Positions 1 to 7,366 of a stretch of DNA of 39,491 nucleotides are shown here, piece after piece (the stretch's first letter is position 1; each line of letters begins with the position of its first letter). The stretch is from Saprospiraceae bacterium. Lineage in GTDB: Bacteria > Bacteroidota > Bacteroidia > Chitinophagales > Saprospiraceae. A model generated the notes under the pieces. It was not told the DNA's origin. It saw only the letters and a list, made by a program, of their open reading frames with translations, and did not search any database. The stretch spans positions 1 through 39,491 of the forward strand of contig JANQLV010000011.1 of assembly GCA_028280415.1 (NCBI GenBank). Direction: 5' to 3'. A program made the translations under genes and the position numbers.

Positions 1-741
1 AGGCTCAGAATGTTCGTGTTCATGTTCGTGTTCATGTTCGTGTTCATGTTCGTGGTCATGGTCATGGTCATGGTCAAAATCCAGCTCCGTCGCCTGAATA
101 GTATCTATGGCAGCTTGGTGCCCATCGTGCTGCGAATGGACTTGCCACACACTTTCAATATTGGTCAGCACCAGGCGATCTAAAACGGTATTCGTTTTCT
201 GTAAAATTCCGACTACTGTGTAAGGATGATTTTCATGTACATGTCCTTCTTTTACCTCCCCGTGAGTTCCCAGAAAAACAGCTCCTACCTGTAGTCCGCT
301 TTTTTCAGCAACATCAGCACCTAGAGTCGCTTCCATAGATTTTGAAAAAGCTCGCCCCTTTACTAATTGGGCATCATATTTTTTTAAATAGTCCGTAGTA
401 GTTCCTAAAATGCGATGGCCCAGGTAGGAATCACCATATGCCAGGGGGATAGCTTCTTCTACCAGTGGACTGTCCATAATTTTACGGGCTTCAGCCAACT
501 TTATATTACCAGTAGGGGCATCCAGGTGATAAATTGCTGAGAGTACGAGCTGCAATGGGCTGCCTTTGGCACCTATGACTAAATCAATATTTTGTAAATC
601 TCGTTCAAACTTTTGCTCTAACTGATGTTGGATTAAAAGCAATAAGGAAATAATACCAACACCAAAGAAAAGCAAACTGATGCATAAGGCTGTATTCAGT
701 GGTTTGTATATGATATTTTTCCAGGCTATTTTTCCGAGCAT
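1..741 (-). CDS. MacB/FtsX-like ABC transporter permease, N-terminal part
   Basis: The frame is open from an ATG at 741 to the window edge (247 codons), so the 3' part of the gene is missing. It starts MLGKIAWKNIIYKPL with a first membrane helix at about residues 15-38, followed by an extracytoplasmic MacB-type periplasmic core domain. This is the usual layout of permeases that pair with LolD-like ATPases. Near the visible end there are four Asp-His pairs followed by seven Glu-His pairs, a likely metal-binding run. Its start is 11 bases after the stop of the ATPase gene, so the two probably form one transporter. The operon starts at a probable Zur operator, which suggests a role in zinc handling, comparable to the Zur-regulated zrg genes of Vibrio. 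That role is inference; the fold assignment is fairly sure. Confidence 0.82.
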   Translation of the reverse strand, partial: MLGKIAWKNIIYKPLNTALCISLLFFGVGIISLLLLIQHQLEQKFERDLQNIDLVIGAKGSPLQLVLSAIYHLDAPTGNIKLAEARKIMDSPLVEEAIPLAYGDSYLGHRILGTTTDYLKKYDAQLVKGRAFSKSMEATLGADVAEKSGLQVGAVFLGTHGEVKEGHVHENHPYTVVGILQKTNTVLDRLVLTNIESVWQVHSQHDGHQAAIDTIQATELDFDHDHDHDHEHEHEHEHEHEHEHSEP

Positions 742-752
742 TTTATTTCGTA

Positions 753-1382
753 TTAGTTTTCAATAGCATTTAGTTCAATACAATCACTGATCTCAGATCT
801 CAAACGATCATCATGGGTCACGATTATCAGGGCAGCATCATTGGCTATTGCTTCCTCCAGTAAAAGGTCGATTACATATGAACAGTTCTTATTGTCAAGA
901 GCACTTGTGGGTTCATCAGCTAATAATAGTTTAGGTTCATTCATTACCGCTCTTGCTATAGTGGCCCTTTGTTTTTGTCCCTCACTCAGTTGATTAGGAT
1001 ATCGGTATAATAAATCTCTTATATGCAATCGATTAGCAATAGCTTTGACTTCTCTTTTATTGCTTGCATATGGTGAAACCAATAAATTGTCCCTAATGGA
1101 TAAGGACTCAATGAAGTGGGACCGTTGATAAACAACACCTATATTCTGTCCTCTGAATTGATCCATTTGAGAAGAGGACAAATCGGTAATACTATCGCCC
1201 TTAATAATAACCTGACCGCTTGTTGGTTTCCTTAATCCTGCAAGTAAATGCAAAAAAGTTGTTTTACCACAACCTGATTCCCCACATATTAATAAAGCAT
1301 GACCAGCTTCTACCTTAATGTCGGGAAAGGAAATTGAGGTAGACCCCGGATATTGGTACATTAAATTACTTGTTTGAATCAT
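753..1382 (-). CDS. LolD/MacB-type ABC transporter ATPase
   Basis: This is a 209-residue ABC ATPase that would power the permease encoded just downstream. Visible motifs are Walker A GESGCGKTT, the signature LSEGQKQR, Walker B LLLADEPTSALD and the switch histidine in IIVTHD. The length fits the short LolD/MacB ATPase group. I chose the ATG at 1382 because the GTPase stop codon ends one base before it (TAA-T-ATG), which suggests translational coupling. A longer reading from a TTG at 1418 would overlap the upstream gene. It is the third gene of the putative Zur-controlled operon. The substrate cannot be read from the ATPase; zinc or a zinc-binding molecule is an inference from context. Confidence 0.9.
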   Translation of the reverse strand: MIQTSNLMYQYPGSTSISFPDIKVEAGHALLICGESGCGKTTFLHLLAGLRKPTSGQVIIKGDSITDLSSSQMDQFRGQNIGVVYQRSHFIESLSIRDNLLVSPYASNKREVKAIANRLHIRDLLYRYPNQLSEGQKQRATIARAVMNEPKLLLADEPTSALDNKNCSYVIDLLLEEAIANDAALIIVTHDDRLRSEISDCIELNAIEN

Positions 1383-1383
1383 A

Positions 1384-2430
1384 TTACATGCTAATCTTTT
1401 TAAGCTCTTTTTCTGCACTTGAAAAACACCTGTTGAGCATTCTTTCTAAACCCTGTCTTTGCAGGTTTTTACCAATAAATACAATAATACTCTGCTTTGA
1501 CTCTTTCGGCTTCCAGGGACGTTTTTCCTGAAAATCCAATCGCTTTTTCACGGACTGAATAATAAATTGTTGATCTTCATCCTTTAACCAGACCAGGCCC
1601 TTCATGCGATATAAATCTTTAGATTGAAAAGAAAGATAGACAGATAATTGTAGATGCAAACGCCGGAAATCGAAGGGCCGATCAAATATAAAAGTATGAC
1701 TGTTCACCTCCTCTGTATGCTTATGATGGTGATGATGATGTGGTTTTTGAACTGGGAAACTTAACTGTTCAGTATTTAACCCATGTTCTTCTCGTGGTAT
1801 AAGAAGAAGTTTTTCCAGCTTTTTGTGGTCTTTGTGGTAGTCAATTTTTGGAAACTGGTTTTTATGGCCCTTTACAATTGCTGCTAAAGGGTTCAATTGT
1901 TGTAGCTTATTTTCCAGGACCGCTATATACTCTTCACTCACCAAATCAATCTTATTGATGAGCAATACATCGCTATAGGTAATTTGATTAATTGCCTCTT
2001 CGGTTTCTGTAAGTTGATCTTCTACTAATTCTGCATCAACTAAGCAAATGATCGCAGTAAGTGGAAAATGTTTTTTGATCAAGGGATGAGCGATAAAAGG
2101 CTGTGCTAGTCCGGTTGGATCAGCGATACCTGTAGCTTCGATAATGATTTCATCAATTTCACTCCTACGATCATACAGCTCATTCAGGATATCATATAAA
2201 TTGTCGTTTAGCGTACAGCAAAGACAGCCGTTATTGAGTTCAATAATGGTATCGTCAGGACGAATTATCAGTTCATTATCTATTCCTTCTTTACCAAATT
2301 CATTTTCAATTACAGCATAACGAACGCCTTTATTTTCCTTAAGTAAATGATTTAGAAAAGTGGTTTTCCCGGCTCCAAGGAAACCACTTAATATAGTGAC
2401 AGGTATTTTAATTTCTTTTTTTTCTTCCAT
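1384..2430 (-). CDS. CobW/COG0523-family GTP-binding protein with His-rich linker
   Basis: A 348-residue G3E-family GTPase. Such proteins act as cytoplasmic metallochaperones, and many are induced by zinc starvation. Visible features are the P-loop GFLGAGKTT (residues 16-24), the family metal motif GCLCC (68-72), the guanine-specificity motif INKID (about 158-162), and six consecutive histidines at 231-236 with a further His at 238, located between the GTPase domain and the C-terminal CobW domain. I chose the ATG at 2430 (MEEKKEIKIP) because family members start only a few residues before the P-loop. An ATG at 2466 would overlap the merC-like gene by 16 bases. It follows that gene by 20 bases, and the probable Zur operator upstream supports a zinc-allocation role. 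Confidence 0.9.
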   Translation of the reverse strand: MEEKKEIKIPVTILSGFLGAGKTTFLNHLLKENKGVRYAVIENEFGKEGIDNELIIRPDDTIIELNNGCLCCTLNDNLYDILNELYDRRSEIDEIIIEATGIADPTGLAQPFIAHPLIKKHFPLTAIICLVDAELVEDQLTETEEAINQITYSDVLLINKIDLVSEEYIAVLENKLQQLNPLAAIVKGHKNQFPKIDYHKDHKKLEKLLLIPREEHGLNTEQLSFPVQKPHHHHHHKHTEEVNSHTFIFDRPFDFRRLHLQLSVYLSFQSKDLYRMKGLVWLKDEDQQFIIQSVKKRLDFQEKRPWKPKESKQSIIVFIGKNLQRQGLERMLNRCFSSAEKELKKISM

Positions 2431-2450
2431 AGTTGTTTTCGAAATTAATT

Positions 2451-2855
2451 TTAGACGGCACAACATGTTTCCTCAGAACAATGACAGAATTTCAGATTGT
2501 ATAAATGTAGGGTGATCAGGCTGATAGCCGCCAGGTATTTCCACCATTCAGATATATGGAAAAAAGCAATCTTCTCATTCAAAACCAGTAATGAGAGTAG
2601 AGTCCAAACTGCATAAAGTGCATATTTCATCCATGGCCTACTAGTATTTTTACCGGATTGATAAACTGCAAAAAAGGTGATCCCGATAAACAAATAGTCT
2701 ATAGAACTCCACCAGGCCGGACTGGATTCGCAGCAACTATTCACAGAGCAGCTTTGCGCTATAAATAATAAAGGCGTAGCAATACAGTGCAGCATACATA
2801 AGCCACTGGCGACTGCACCTAATAGGTCCGATTTATGAATCGATTTTACTGTCAT
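2451..2855 (-). CDS. MerC-domain inner-membrane protein
   Basis: A 134-residue membrane protein with about four hydrophobic segments. The first carries the MerC pattern with C20, H23, C24 and P28 (sequence around LCMLHCIATP). MerC proteins of mercury operons move Hg(II) across the inner membrane, but MerC-domain proteins also occur outside mer operons and beside Zur genes. Further Cys pairs sit in the first loop (about 36-43) and at the C-terminus (FCHCSEETCCAV). No mercuric reductase or MerR/MerA gene is nearby, which argues against mercury resistance and for another thiophilic metal such as zinc. It is the first gene of the leftward operon, with about 250 bases of leader after the promoter. 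Confidence 0.82.
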   Translation of the reverse strand: MTVKSIHKSDLLGAVASGLCMLHCIATPLLFIAQSCSVNSCCESSPAWWSSIDYLFIGITFFAVYQSGKNTSRPWMKYALYAVWTLLSLLVLNEKIAFFHISEWWKYLAAISLITLHLYNLKFCHCSEETCCAV

Positions 2856-3104
2856 TTCTTTGTTAAATAAGCATTTACTTGATTGTATGAAAAAATGTTT
2901 AACATGTATCCTTCCTTTTCAATTTCGTGGTGGCAATAAAAACCTTTACCCTCTGGGTGATATACAAAGGCGCTTGCATCATCTTTTCTTTGGCTGAATG
3001 AATTTTTAAATACTGAGTATTAAACAGCCAGTAGCTCTTTATTTGATCTTTCCAATGATTTGTAGCTAACCAATAAAAGCTTGCAGAATAAGACAATGCT
3101 TTAA

Positions 3105-3119
3105 TGCAACTGAGTTGCA
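3105..3119. promoter_or_regulatory. Candidate Zur operator 1
   Basis: Perfect 7-1-7 palindrome TGCAACT-G-AGTTGCA. It overlaps the -7 element of the leftward promoter at 3118-3125. Fur-family repressors bind 7-1-7 dyads, and the adjacent gene encodes one. Zur as the bound regulator is inference. Confidence 0.7.
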
Positions 3120-3146
3120 AATATAAGAAATTATTTGTAAATGCAA
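3118..3146 (-). promoter_or_regulatory. Leftward promoter for the merC-cobW-ABC operon
   Basis: On the minus strand, TATATTTG (3125-3118) matches the Bacteroidota -7 consensus TAnnTTTG exactly. A TTG at 3146-3144 lies 18 bases upstream. Candidate operator 1 covers the start region and operator 2 covers the -33 region. The transcript would have a leader of about 250 nt before the merC-like gene. Confidence 0.55.
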
Positions 3147-3165
3147 TTCAGTTGCATTAAATTTG
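3134..3165 (+). promoter_or_regulatory. Rightward promoter for zur
   Basis: TTTG (3134-3137), 20 bases, then TAAATTTG (3158-3165) fits the Bacteroidota housekeeping sigma promoter. The last base of the -7 element is only four bases before the zur ATG, so the mRNA would be leaderless or nearly so. Candidate operator 2 lies between the two elements. Confidence 0.6.
3142..3156. promoter_or_regulatory. Candidate Zur operator 2
   Basis: TGCAATT-C-AGTTGCA is a 7-1-7 dyad with one mismatched pair, and the symmetry extends to 9-1-9 with the flanking bases. It sits between the -33 and -7 elements of the zur promoter. Its centre is 37 bases from the centre of operator 1. It would give autorepression of zur. 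Confidence 0.68.
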
Positions 3166-3169
3166 TACC

Positions 3170-3547
3170 ATGGCGATTATTAGAAAAACTAAATCAGTTA
3201 AGGCATTGCTCGATGCCTTTGAGAAGACCGATAATGCTATCTCTGTGGTAGGATTAGTGAAACAGCTTCATCAAAAAATGAATAAAACTACCGTATATCG
3301 AATTCTTGAGCGCTTAGAAGAAGAGGGTGTTTTACACTCGTTTATGGATAAAGATGGCCTTAAATGGTATGCGAAGTGTAGCGATTGTTCTGTTGGTCAT
3401 CACACAGACACACATCCTCATTTTCAGTGCAGTGATTGCGGTAAGATTGAATGCTTGACTTTTGAAGTGAATATTCCAAAACTTCGAAACTATCGTATTG
3501 ATTCGGCTGAGTTATTGTTAATCGGTCACTGTGAGAATTGTATATGA
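3170..3547 (+). CDS. zur: Fur-family transcriptional repressor, probable Zur
   Basis: A 125-residue Fur-superfamily repressor. A winged-helix DNA-binding domain covers about residues 8-65, with the recognition region NKTTVYRILERLEEEGVL. It is followed by the metal-binding dimerisation domain with a His-rich stretch (HHTDTHPHF, 77-85) and two CxxC pairs (C87/C90 and C121/C124) that normally hold a structural zinc. It is short for a Fur protein. The start at 3170 is the first ATG, four bases after a consensus -7 element. Divergent transcription from a MerC/CobW/ABC operon with shared palindromic operators points to zinc (Zur) rather than iron (Fur) or peroxide (PerR) sensing; this specificity is inferred. 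Confidence 0.85.
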   Translation: MAIIRKTKSVKALLDAFEKTDNAISVVGLVKQLHQKMNKTTVYRILERLEEEGVLHSFMDKDGLKWYAKCSDCSVGHHTDTHPHFQCSDCGKIECLTFEVNIPKLRNYRIDSAELLLIGHCENCI

Positions 3548-3645
3548 GTTCTGTACAATTAATTTCACACTGTTTTCAAGACGAAAAAGGACTTTTTAGA
3601 GGTAGGGACCAAGCAGAAATATCTCATTATTCTGAATATTATTAG
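3544..3645 (+). CDS. Possible 33-residue ORF overlapping the zur stop codon
   Basis: An ATG overlaps the zur stop codon in an ATGA arrangement and opens a 33-codon frame ending in TAG at 3645. The peptide has one cysteine and is mostly polar (MSSVQLISHCFQDEKGLF at the start), with no recognisable domain or membrane segment. The overlap is typical of coupled genes, but the frame is short and could be chance or the stub of a lost gene. Confidence 0.25.
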   Translation: MSSVQLISHCFQDEKGLFRGRDQAEISHYSEYY

Positions 3646-3980
3646 CTGTCACCAGGCAGATCATGCACTACCTATTTTATAAAGTGAATACTATTACTGA
3701 TTCATTTCATTTCTTTCTTCATTTCAAACTCAGAATTTTTGATTTTAATATTGTAGAACATTGGCTATAAATCATTGCTTTTTTTCGCCTAATCTAATAA
3801 TTCAGCAGAAATTTTCAGCTTAATGTGTACAAACAAAAGTTCATGTTAACCTGCACAACCACTCATAGCCTGCCCTTATTTGAAAGCTACCTGTCTATCC
3901 GTAGATAGAAAAGCTGAATAGTAAATAAAATCCCTAGCTTTTGTGTATCTTTGCGGCTAAAACTAAGCTGTAATTCAAAT
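3646..3980. other. AT-rich intergenic region upstream of lpxC
   Basis: No gene is visible here. On the plus strand, TATCTTTG at 3946-3953 matches the -7 promoter consensus and would place the lpxC transcription start about 20 bases before its ATG. No good -33 TTG is seen. A 6-bp hairpin (TCTATC/GATAGA, 3894-3909) is too small to interpret. Confidence 0.4.
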
Positions 3981-5378
3981 ATGAAACAACATACTATTAA
4001 ACAAACCGTCTCTGTCAGTGGTGTTGGCTTGCATTCCGGTTCTGATGTGACAATGACATTTAACCCGGCACCAGTTAATCATGGGGTGAAGTTTCAGCGG
4101 GTGGATTTAGAGGCCTCTCCTATTGTGGCAGCGGATGTAAATAAAGTTGTTTCTACTAATCGTTCTACTACTATACAGAGTGGGGCAGCAAGCGTAAAAA
4201 CGGTAGAACATACGCTTTCGGCTTTAGCGGGGATGGGAATAGACAATGTTTTGATCGAAATAAATGGTCCCGAGGCGCCAATTTTGGATGGTAGCAATGC
4301 TAAAATCATCAAAATCATTGAGGAAGCGGGAATTATTGAACAGGATGTAGATCGGGAATATTTTGAAATTGAAGAAACGATTTCATACAAAGATGAAAAA
4401 ACCGGAGCTGAATTTATGGCAATGCCTGCCGATACCTTCCAGGTAACGACTATGATTGATTTCGATTCTCCGGTTCTTGGGCATCAGTATGCGTCTTTGG
4501 AATCTATAGAAGACTATAAGAAAGAAATAGGCAGTGCGAGGACATTTGTATTTGTACATGAACTGGAGAAATTGCTGGATGAAGGTTTGATCAAAGGAGG
4601 GGATTTGGACAATGCAATTGTAATTGCCGATAGAAGTCTGAAACAGGATGAACTGGATGCTTTAGCCAAAAAGCTTGGAAAACCGAGTGTGGAGGTTAAA
4701 AAAGAAGGTATATTAAATACGGTTGACCTTAGATATGAAAACGAACCTGCACGACATAAATTACTCGATCTGATTGGTGATTTAACACTGATCGGCAAAC
4801 CGATAAAAGGGAAAATCGTGGCGACCAAACCCGGACATACCTCGAATGTTGTTTTTGCGGGTATGCTCAAAAAGGCATATATGGAGCAAAAAAAGCTGAG
4901 AGGAAAGCCGAAATATGATCCCAATGAACCTGCAATAAAAAATGTGGTTGATATACAAAAAATGCTGCCACATCGATTTCCGTTCGTATTAGTTGATAAA
5001 ATAATTGAGTTATCTGCAGCACACGTTGTTGGGATAAAAAACGTTACCTTTAACGAAAGTTTTTTTCAAGGGCATTTTCCCGGTAATCCGGTTTTTCCAG
5101 GAGTATTACAAATGGAAGCTTTAGCTCAGACCGGAGGTATATTGGCATTATCTACCGTACCGGATCCGGAAAACTGGGATACTTATTTTTTAAAAATTGA
5201 TAATGCAAAATTCAAAGCTAAAGTAGTCCCTGGAGATACTATGATCCTGAAAATGGAACTATTGGCTCCAATCAGGCGTGGAATCGTCCAAATGCAGGGA
5301 ACGACCTATGTTGGCAACAAAATCGTTTCCGAGGGAGAACTTACTGCCCAAATTATTAGAAGGAATTTGAATGATTAA
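3981..5378 (+). CDS. lpxC: Bifunctional LpxC deacetylase / FabZ dehydratase fusion
   Basis: A 465-residue fusion typical of Bacteroidota. The N-terminal LpxC part (about 1-305) removes acetate from UDP-3-O-acyl-GlcNAc, the committed step of lipid A synthesis. Its zinc ligands are visible as H77 (VEHTLS), H259 and D263 (HKLLD), and the general-acid His is in PGHTSN (H286). The C-terminal FabZ part (about 322-465) dehydrates 3-hydroxyacyl-ACP, with catalytic H365 in GHFPGNP and E379 in LQMEAL. I chose the ATG at 3981 (MKQHTIKQTV); an upstream TTG lies inside the -7 promoter element. It overlaps lpxA by 8 bases, so the enzymes that use and make hydroxyacyl chains are co-expressed. Confidence 0.97.
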   Translation: MKQHTIKQTVSVSGVGLHSGSDVTMTFNPAPVNHGVKFQRVDLEASPIVAADVNKVVSTNRSTTIQSGAASVKTVEHTLSALAGMGIDNVLIEINGPEAPILDGSNAKIIKIIEEAGIIEQDVDREYFEIEETISYKDEKTGAEFMAMPADTFQVTTMIDFDSPVLGHQYASLESIEDYKKEIGSARTFVFVHELEKLLDEGLIKGGDLDNAIVIADRSLKQDELDALAKKLGKPSVEVKKEGILNTVDLRYENEPARHKLLDLIGDLTLIGKPIKGKIVATKPGHTSNVVFAGMLKKAYMEQKKLRGKPKYDPNEPAIKNVVDIQKMLPHRFPFVLVDKIIELSAAHVVGIKNVTFNESFFQGHFPGNPVFPGVLQMEALAQTGGILALSTVPDPENWDTYFLKIDNAKFKAKVVPGDTMILKMELLAPIRRGIVQMQGTTYVGNKIVSEGELTAQIIRRNLND

Positions 5379-6189
5379 TACACTAAGCAATATTCATCCT
5401 AAAGCAAAGATCGGGAAAAACGTCAAAATTGGCGCTTTTGTAACGATCGAAGAGGATGTTGTGATCGGCGATGGTACGGAGATCGGTCCCAATGTCTGTG
5501 TGCTTAATGGCACCCGTATGGGGAAAAATTGCAAGATTTTTCCGGGAGCTATTATTGGCTCTATTCCCCAGGACCTTAAATTCGATAATGAGGAATCTAT
5601 CCTCAAAATAGGCAATAATGTAACAATCCGTGAGTATTGTACCATTAACCGTGGGACACGCGCTAATTATAGTACTGAAATTCACGACAATTGCCTGATT
5701 ATGGCTTATTGTCATATCGCGCACGATTGTATCATCCATGAAAATTGTGTGCTGGCTAATTGCGTAAACCTTGCCGGGCATATTGAAATAGGGCCTAAAG
5801 CTGTTCTCGGTGGATTAACCGCAGTGCATCAATTTGTACGTATTGGTGAACATGTAATGGTCGGTGGCGGTTCTTTGGTAAGAAAAGATGTGCCGCCATA
5901 TATTAAAGCTGCCCGTGAACCCTTATCATATGCAGGACTTAATTTTGTAGGTTTGAAAAGGAGAGGTTTTTCCAACGATCAGATCCATAGTATCCACGAT
6001 ATTTATCGCATTCTCTATGTTCAGGGGAATAACACTACACAAGCTGTTGAGATTATTAAATCTACCATTAGCGCTTCTCCGGAACGAGATAATATACTCC
6101 AGTTTATCAAACGGGCCGATCGAGGGATCATTAGAGGTTTCCGACATTTGAATATGCAGAAATCAAACAATGGATTTAGTGCTCAATAA
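5371..6189 (+). CDS. lpxA: UDP-N-acetylglucosamine acyltransferase LpxA
   Basis: A 272-residue LpxA, the first enzyme of lipid A synthesis, which transfers a 3-hydroxyacyl chain from ACP to UDP-GlcNAc in the cytoplasm. The N-terminal two-thirds is a left-handed beta-helix of hexapeptide repeats (for example IGKNVKIGAFVTIEED). The family catalytic His lies in CHIAHDCIIHENCVLAN. The C-terminal third is the helical domain. Length and layout match the family. It overlaps lpxC-fabZ by 8 bases and the following ABC ATPase gene by 20 bases, so the three form a tight operon. Confidence 0.97.
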   Translation: MINTLSNIHPKAKIGKNVKIGAFVTIEEDVVIGDGTEIGPNVCVLNGTRMGKNCKIFPGAIIGSIPQDLKFDNEESILKIGNNVTIREYCTINRGTRANYSTEIHDNCLIMAYCHIAHDCIIHENCVLANCVNLAGHIEIGPKAVLGGLTAVHQFVRIGEHVMVGGGSLVRKDVPPYIKAAREPLSYAGLNFVGLKRRGFSNDQIHSIHDIYRILYVQGNNTTQAVEIIKSTISASPERDNILQFIKRADRGIIRGFRHLNMQKSNNGFSAQ

Positions 6190-6799
6190 TGTTGGAAAGC
6201 GCTATCGCTTTGACTGGATTTTTAGGCATATCGATTATCAATTCAAAGCTGGTCAGCAATATGCTATCCTCGGACCGAATGGCTCGGGAAAGTCCACACT
6301 CATGAAAATTCTTTCCGGACATCTTACTCCTTCCAAAGGAAAAGTAGAATTTCTAAAAGATGGTAAAAAAGTATTGCTTGACCGCATTTACAAATCTGTA
6401 AGTTATGCCGCTCCTTATATTGATGTGATCGAGGAAATGACTTTGGAAGAAGCCATTAATTTTCATCGTCGCTTCAAACCAATGCTTCAAGGATTAAATA
6501 CTGCCGCTATTATCGATCTATTAGGTTTTTCCAAATCTAGAAATAAAGAGATTCGCTTTTTTTCTTCCGGAATGAAACAGCGTCTAAAACTAGTACTGGC
6601 TATTTGTTCAGATACTGAATTATTACTACTGGATGAGCCGACGACTAATCTGGACCAACAGGGTTTTAAATGGTATCGGAGCCTGATTGATCAATATACC
6701 CAAAATCGCCTGGTAATTGTTGCTTCCAATGTGGAAATGGATTATGCCTTTTGTACAGAGCATTTGAATATTCTGGATTTTAAAAAGAAGCTTGCTTAA
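6170..6799 (+). CDS. ABC transporter ATP-binding protein
   Basis: A 209-residue ABC ATPase with Walker A GPNGSGKST, signature FFSSGMKQRL and Walker B LLLLDEPTTNLD. The H-loop position reads IVASNVEMD, without the usual His, so ATP hydrolysis may be atypical. No permease gene is adjacent; the partner must be elsewhere. Its start lies inside lpxA (20-base overlap), so it is translated from the lipid A operon. A small ABC ATPase at this place is common in Bacteroidota. The transported substrate is unknown. Confidence 0.88.
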   Translation: MDLVLNNVGKRYRFDWIFRHIDYQFKAGQQYAILGPNGSGKSTLMKILSGHLTPSKGKVEFLKDGKKVLLDRIYKSVSYAAPYIDVIEEMTLEEAINFHRRFKPMLQGLNTAAIIDLLGFSKSRNKEIRFFSSGMKQRLKLVLAICSDTELLLLDEPTTNLDQQGFKWYRSLIDQYTQNRLVIVASNVEMDYAFCTEHLNILDFKKKLA

Positions 6800-6810
6800 T
6801 GTTTGAATGT

Positions 6811-6831
6811 GGGAGTTTATTCAATCATTCT
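6811..6831 (+). repeat. Left 21-base direct repeat flanking the four-helix-bundle gene
   Basis: This copy begins GGGAGTTTATTCAATCATTC and is identical over 21 bases to 7317-7337. Both copies are preceded by TTGAATG. The two copies are 506 bases apart and enclose the gene at 6857-7228. Confidence 0.85.
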
Positions 6832-6856
6832 GCCGTTACAACATTCAATCATTTTA

Positions 6857-7228
6857 TTATTTAACAGTATGTTTTGCTTTAACGAGAATTTTTAAAACCG
6901 CTTCGTTTTCTTTTCTGAGCCAGTCGAGTTCCTTTTTGTCACAAACTATATTAGTATCATTTATAATTTCTAGCCAGTATAAAGATTCGTCGCATTCTTC
7001 CACCGCAATACAGATTTTTGCATGAAATTCATTTCTTGACCTGGCACGACAAGCTGCTCGGTGATTGGCTCCTGTAGAAGTTGAGGATTTTAGTAATTGA
7101 TAGTTGATTATTCGGGTTATGCTATTTTTTGGTAGAGATTCGCAAAACGGAATAACACGGATAACCCATTGTTTAATACGATTTTTTAACGCTTCGATAA
7201 AAGCTTGTTTTTCTGCTTGGGGATGCAT
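6857..7228 (-). CDS. Four-helix-bundle protein (S23/IVS-like family)
   Basis: A 123-residue helical protein of the four-helix-bundle family first found in intervening sequences of 23S rRNA genes. The family pattern is visible in the segment from LLKSSTSTGANHRAACRARS into EFHAKICIAVEECDES. The biochemical role of the family is unknown; members are often found as single cargo genes. I chose the ATG at 7228 because longer readings run through an octamer tandem repeat. The gene stands alone between direct repeats, on the strand opposite to the lpx operon, which fits an inserted cassette. Confidence 0.75.
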   Translation of the reverse strand: MHPQAEKQAFIEALKNRIKQWVIRVIPFCESLPKNSITRIINYQLLKSSTSTGANHRAACRARSRNEFHAKICIAVEECDESLYWLEIINDTNIVCDKKELDWLRKENEAVLKILVKAKHTVK

Positions 7229-7250
7229 ATAGGGGATTTTTATTTTAGTA

Positions 7251-7306
7251 GCTTGAATGCTTGAATGCTTGAATGCTTGAATGCTTGAATGCTTGAATGC
7301 TTGAAT
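7251..7306 (+). repeat. Tandem octamer repeat, seven copies of GCTTGAAT
   Basis: Seven uninterrupted 8-base units lie 22 bases upstream of the start of the four-helix-bundle gene, i.e. in its promoter or leader region. Because the unit is not a multiple of three, copy-number change would shift any frame read through it or alter promoter spacing. Confidence 0.95.
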
Positions 7307-7316
7307 GGGAAAATTG

Positions 7317-7337
7317 GGGAGTTTATTCAATCATTCT
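7317..7337 (+). repeat. Right 21-base direct repeat flanking the four-helix-bundle gene
   Basis: Identical to 6811-6831. It is followed by further imperfect CATTCTATCATT units up to about 7362. Confidence 0.85.
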
Positions 7338-7366
7338 ATCATTATACCATTCTATCATTAGAAGAC

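Noticed and set aside
2451-2855. MerC-domain gene considered as part of a mercury-resistance operon
   Set aside because: No merA, merT, merP or mercury-type MerR is nearby; the neighbours and operators point to Zur instead.
2899-3120. 73-codon leftward frame between the merC-like gene and the zur operators
   Set aside because: Its first start is a TTG inside the predicted -7 element, the internal ATGs give under 30 codons, and the product has no recognisable features. It lies in the operon leader.
4094-4973. Several minus-strand frames inside lpxC-fabZ
   Set aside because: They are opposite-strand shadows of a clear, full-length enzyme fusion.
7251-7306. Octamer array considered as a CRISPR
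   Set aside because: The units are directly joined with no spacers, and no cas genes are present.
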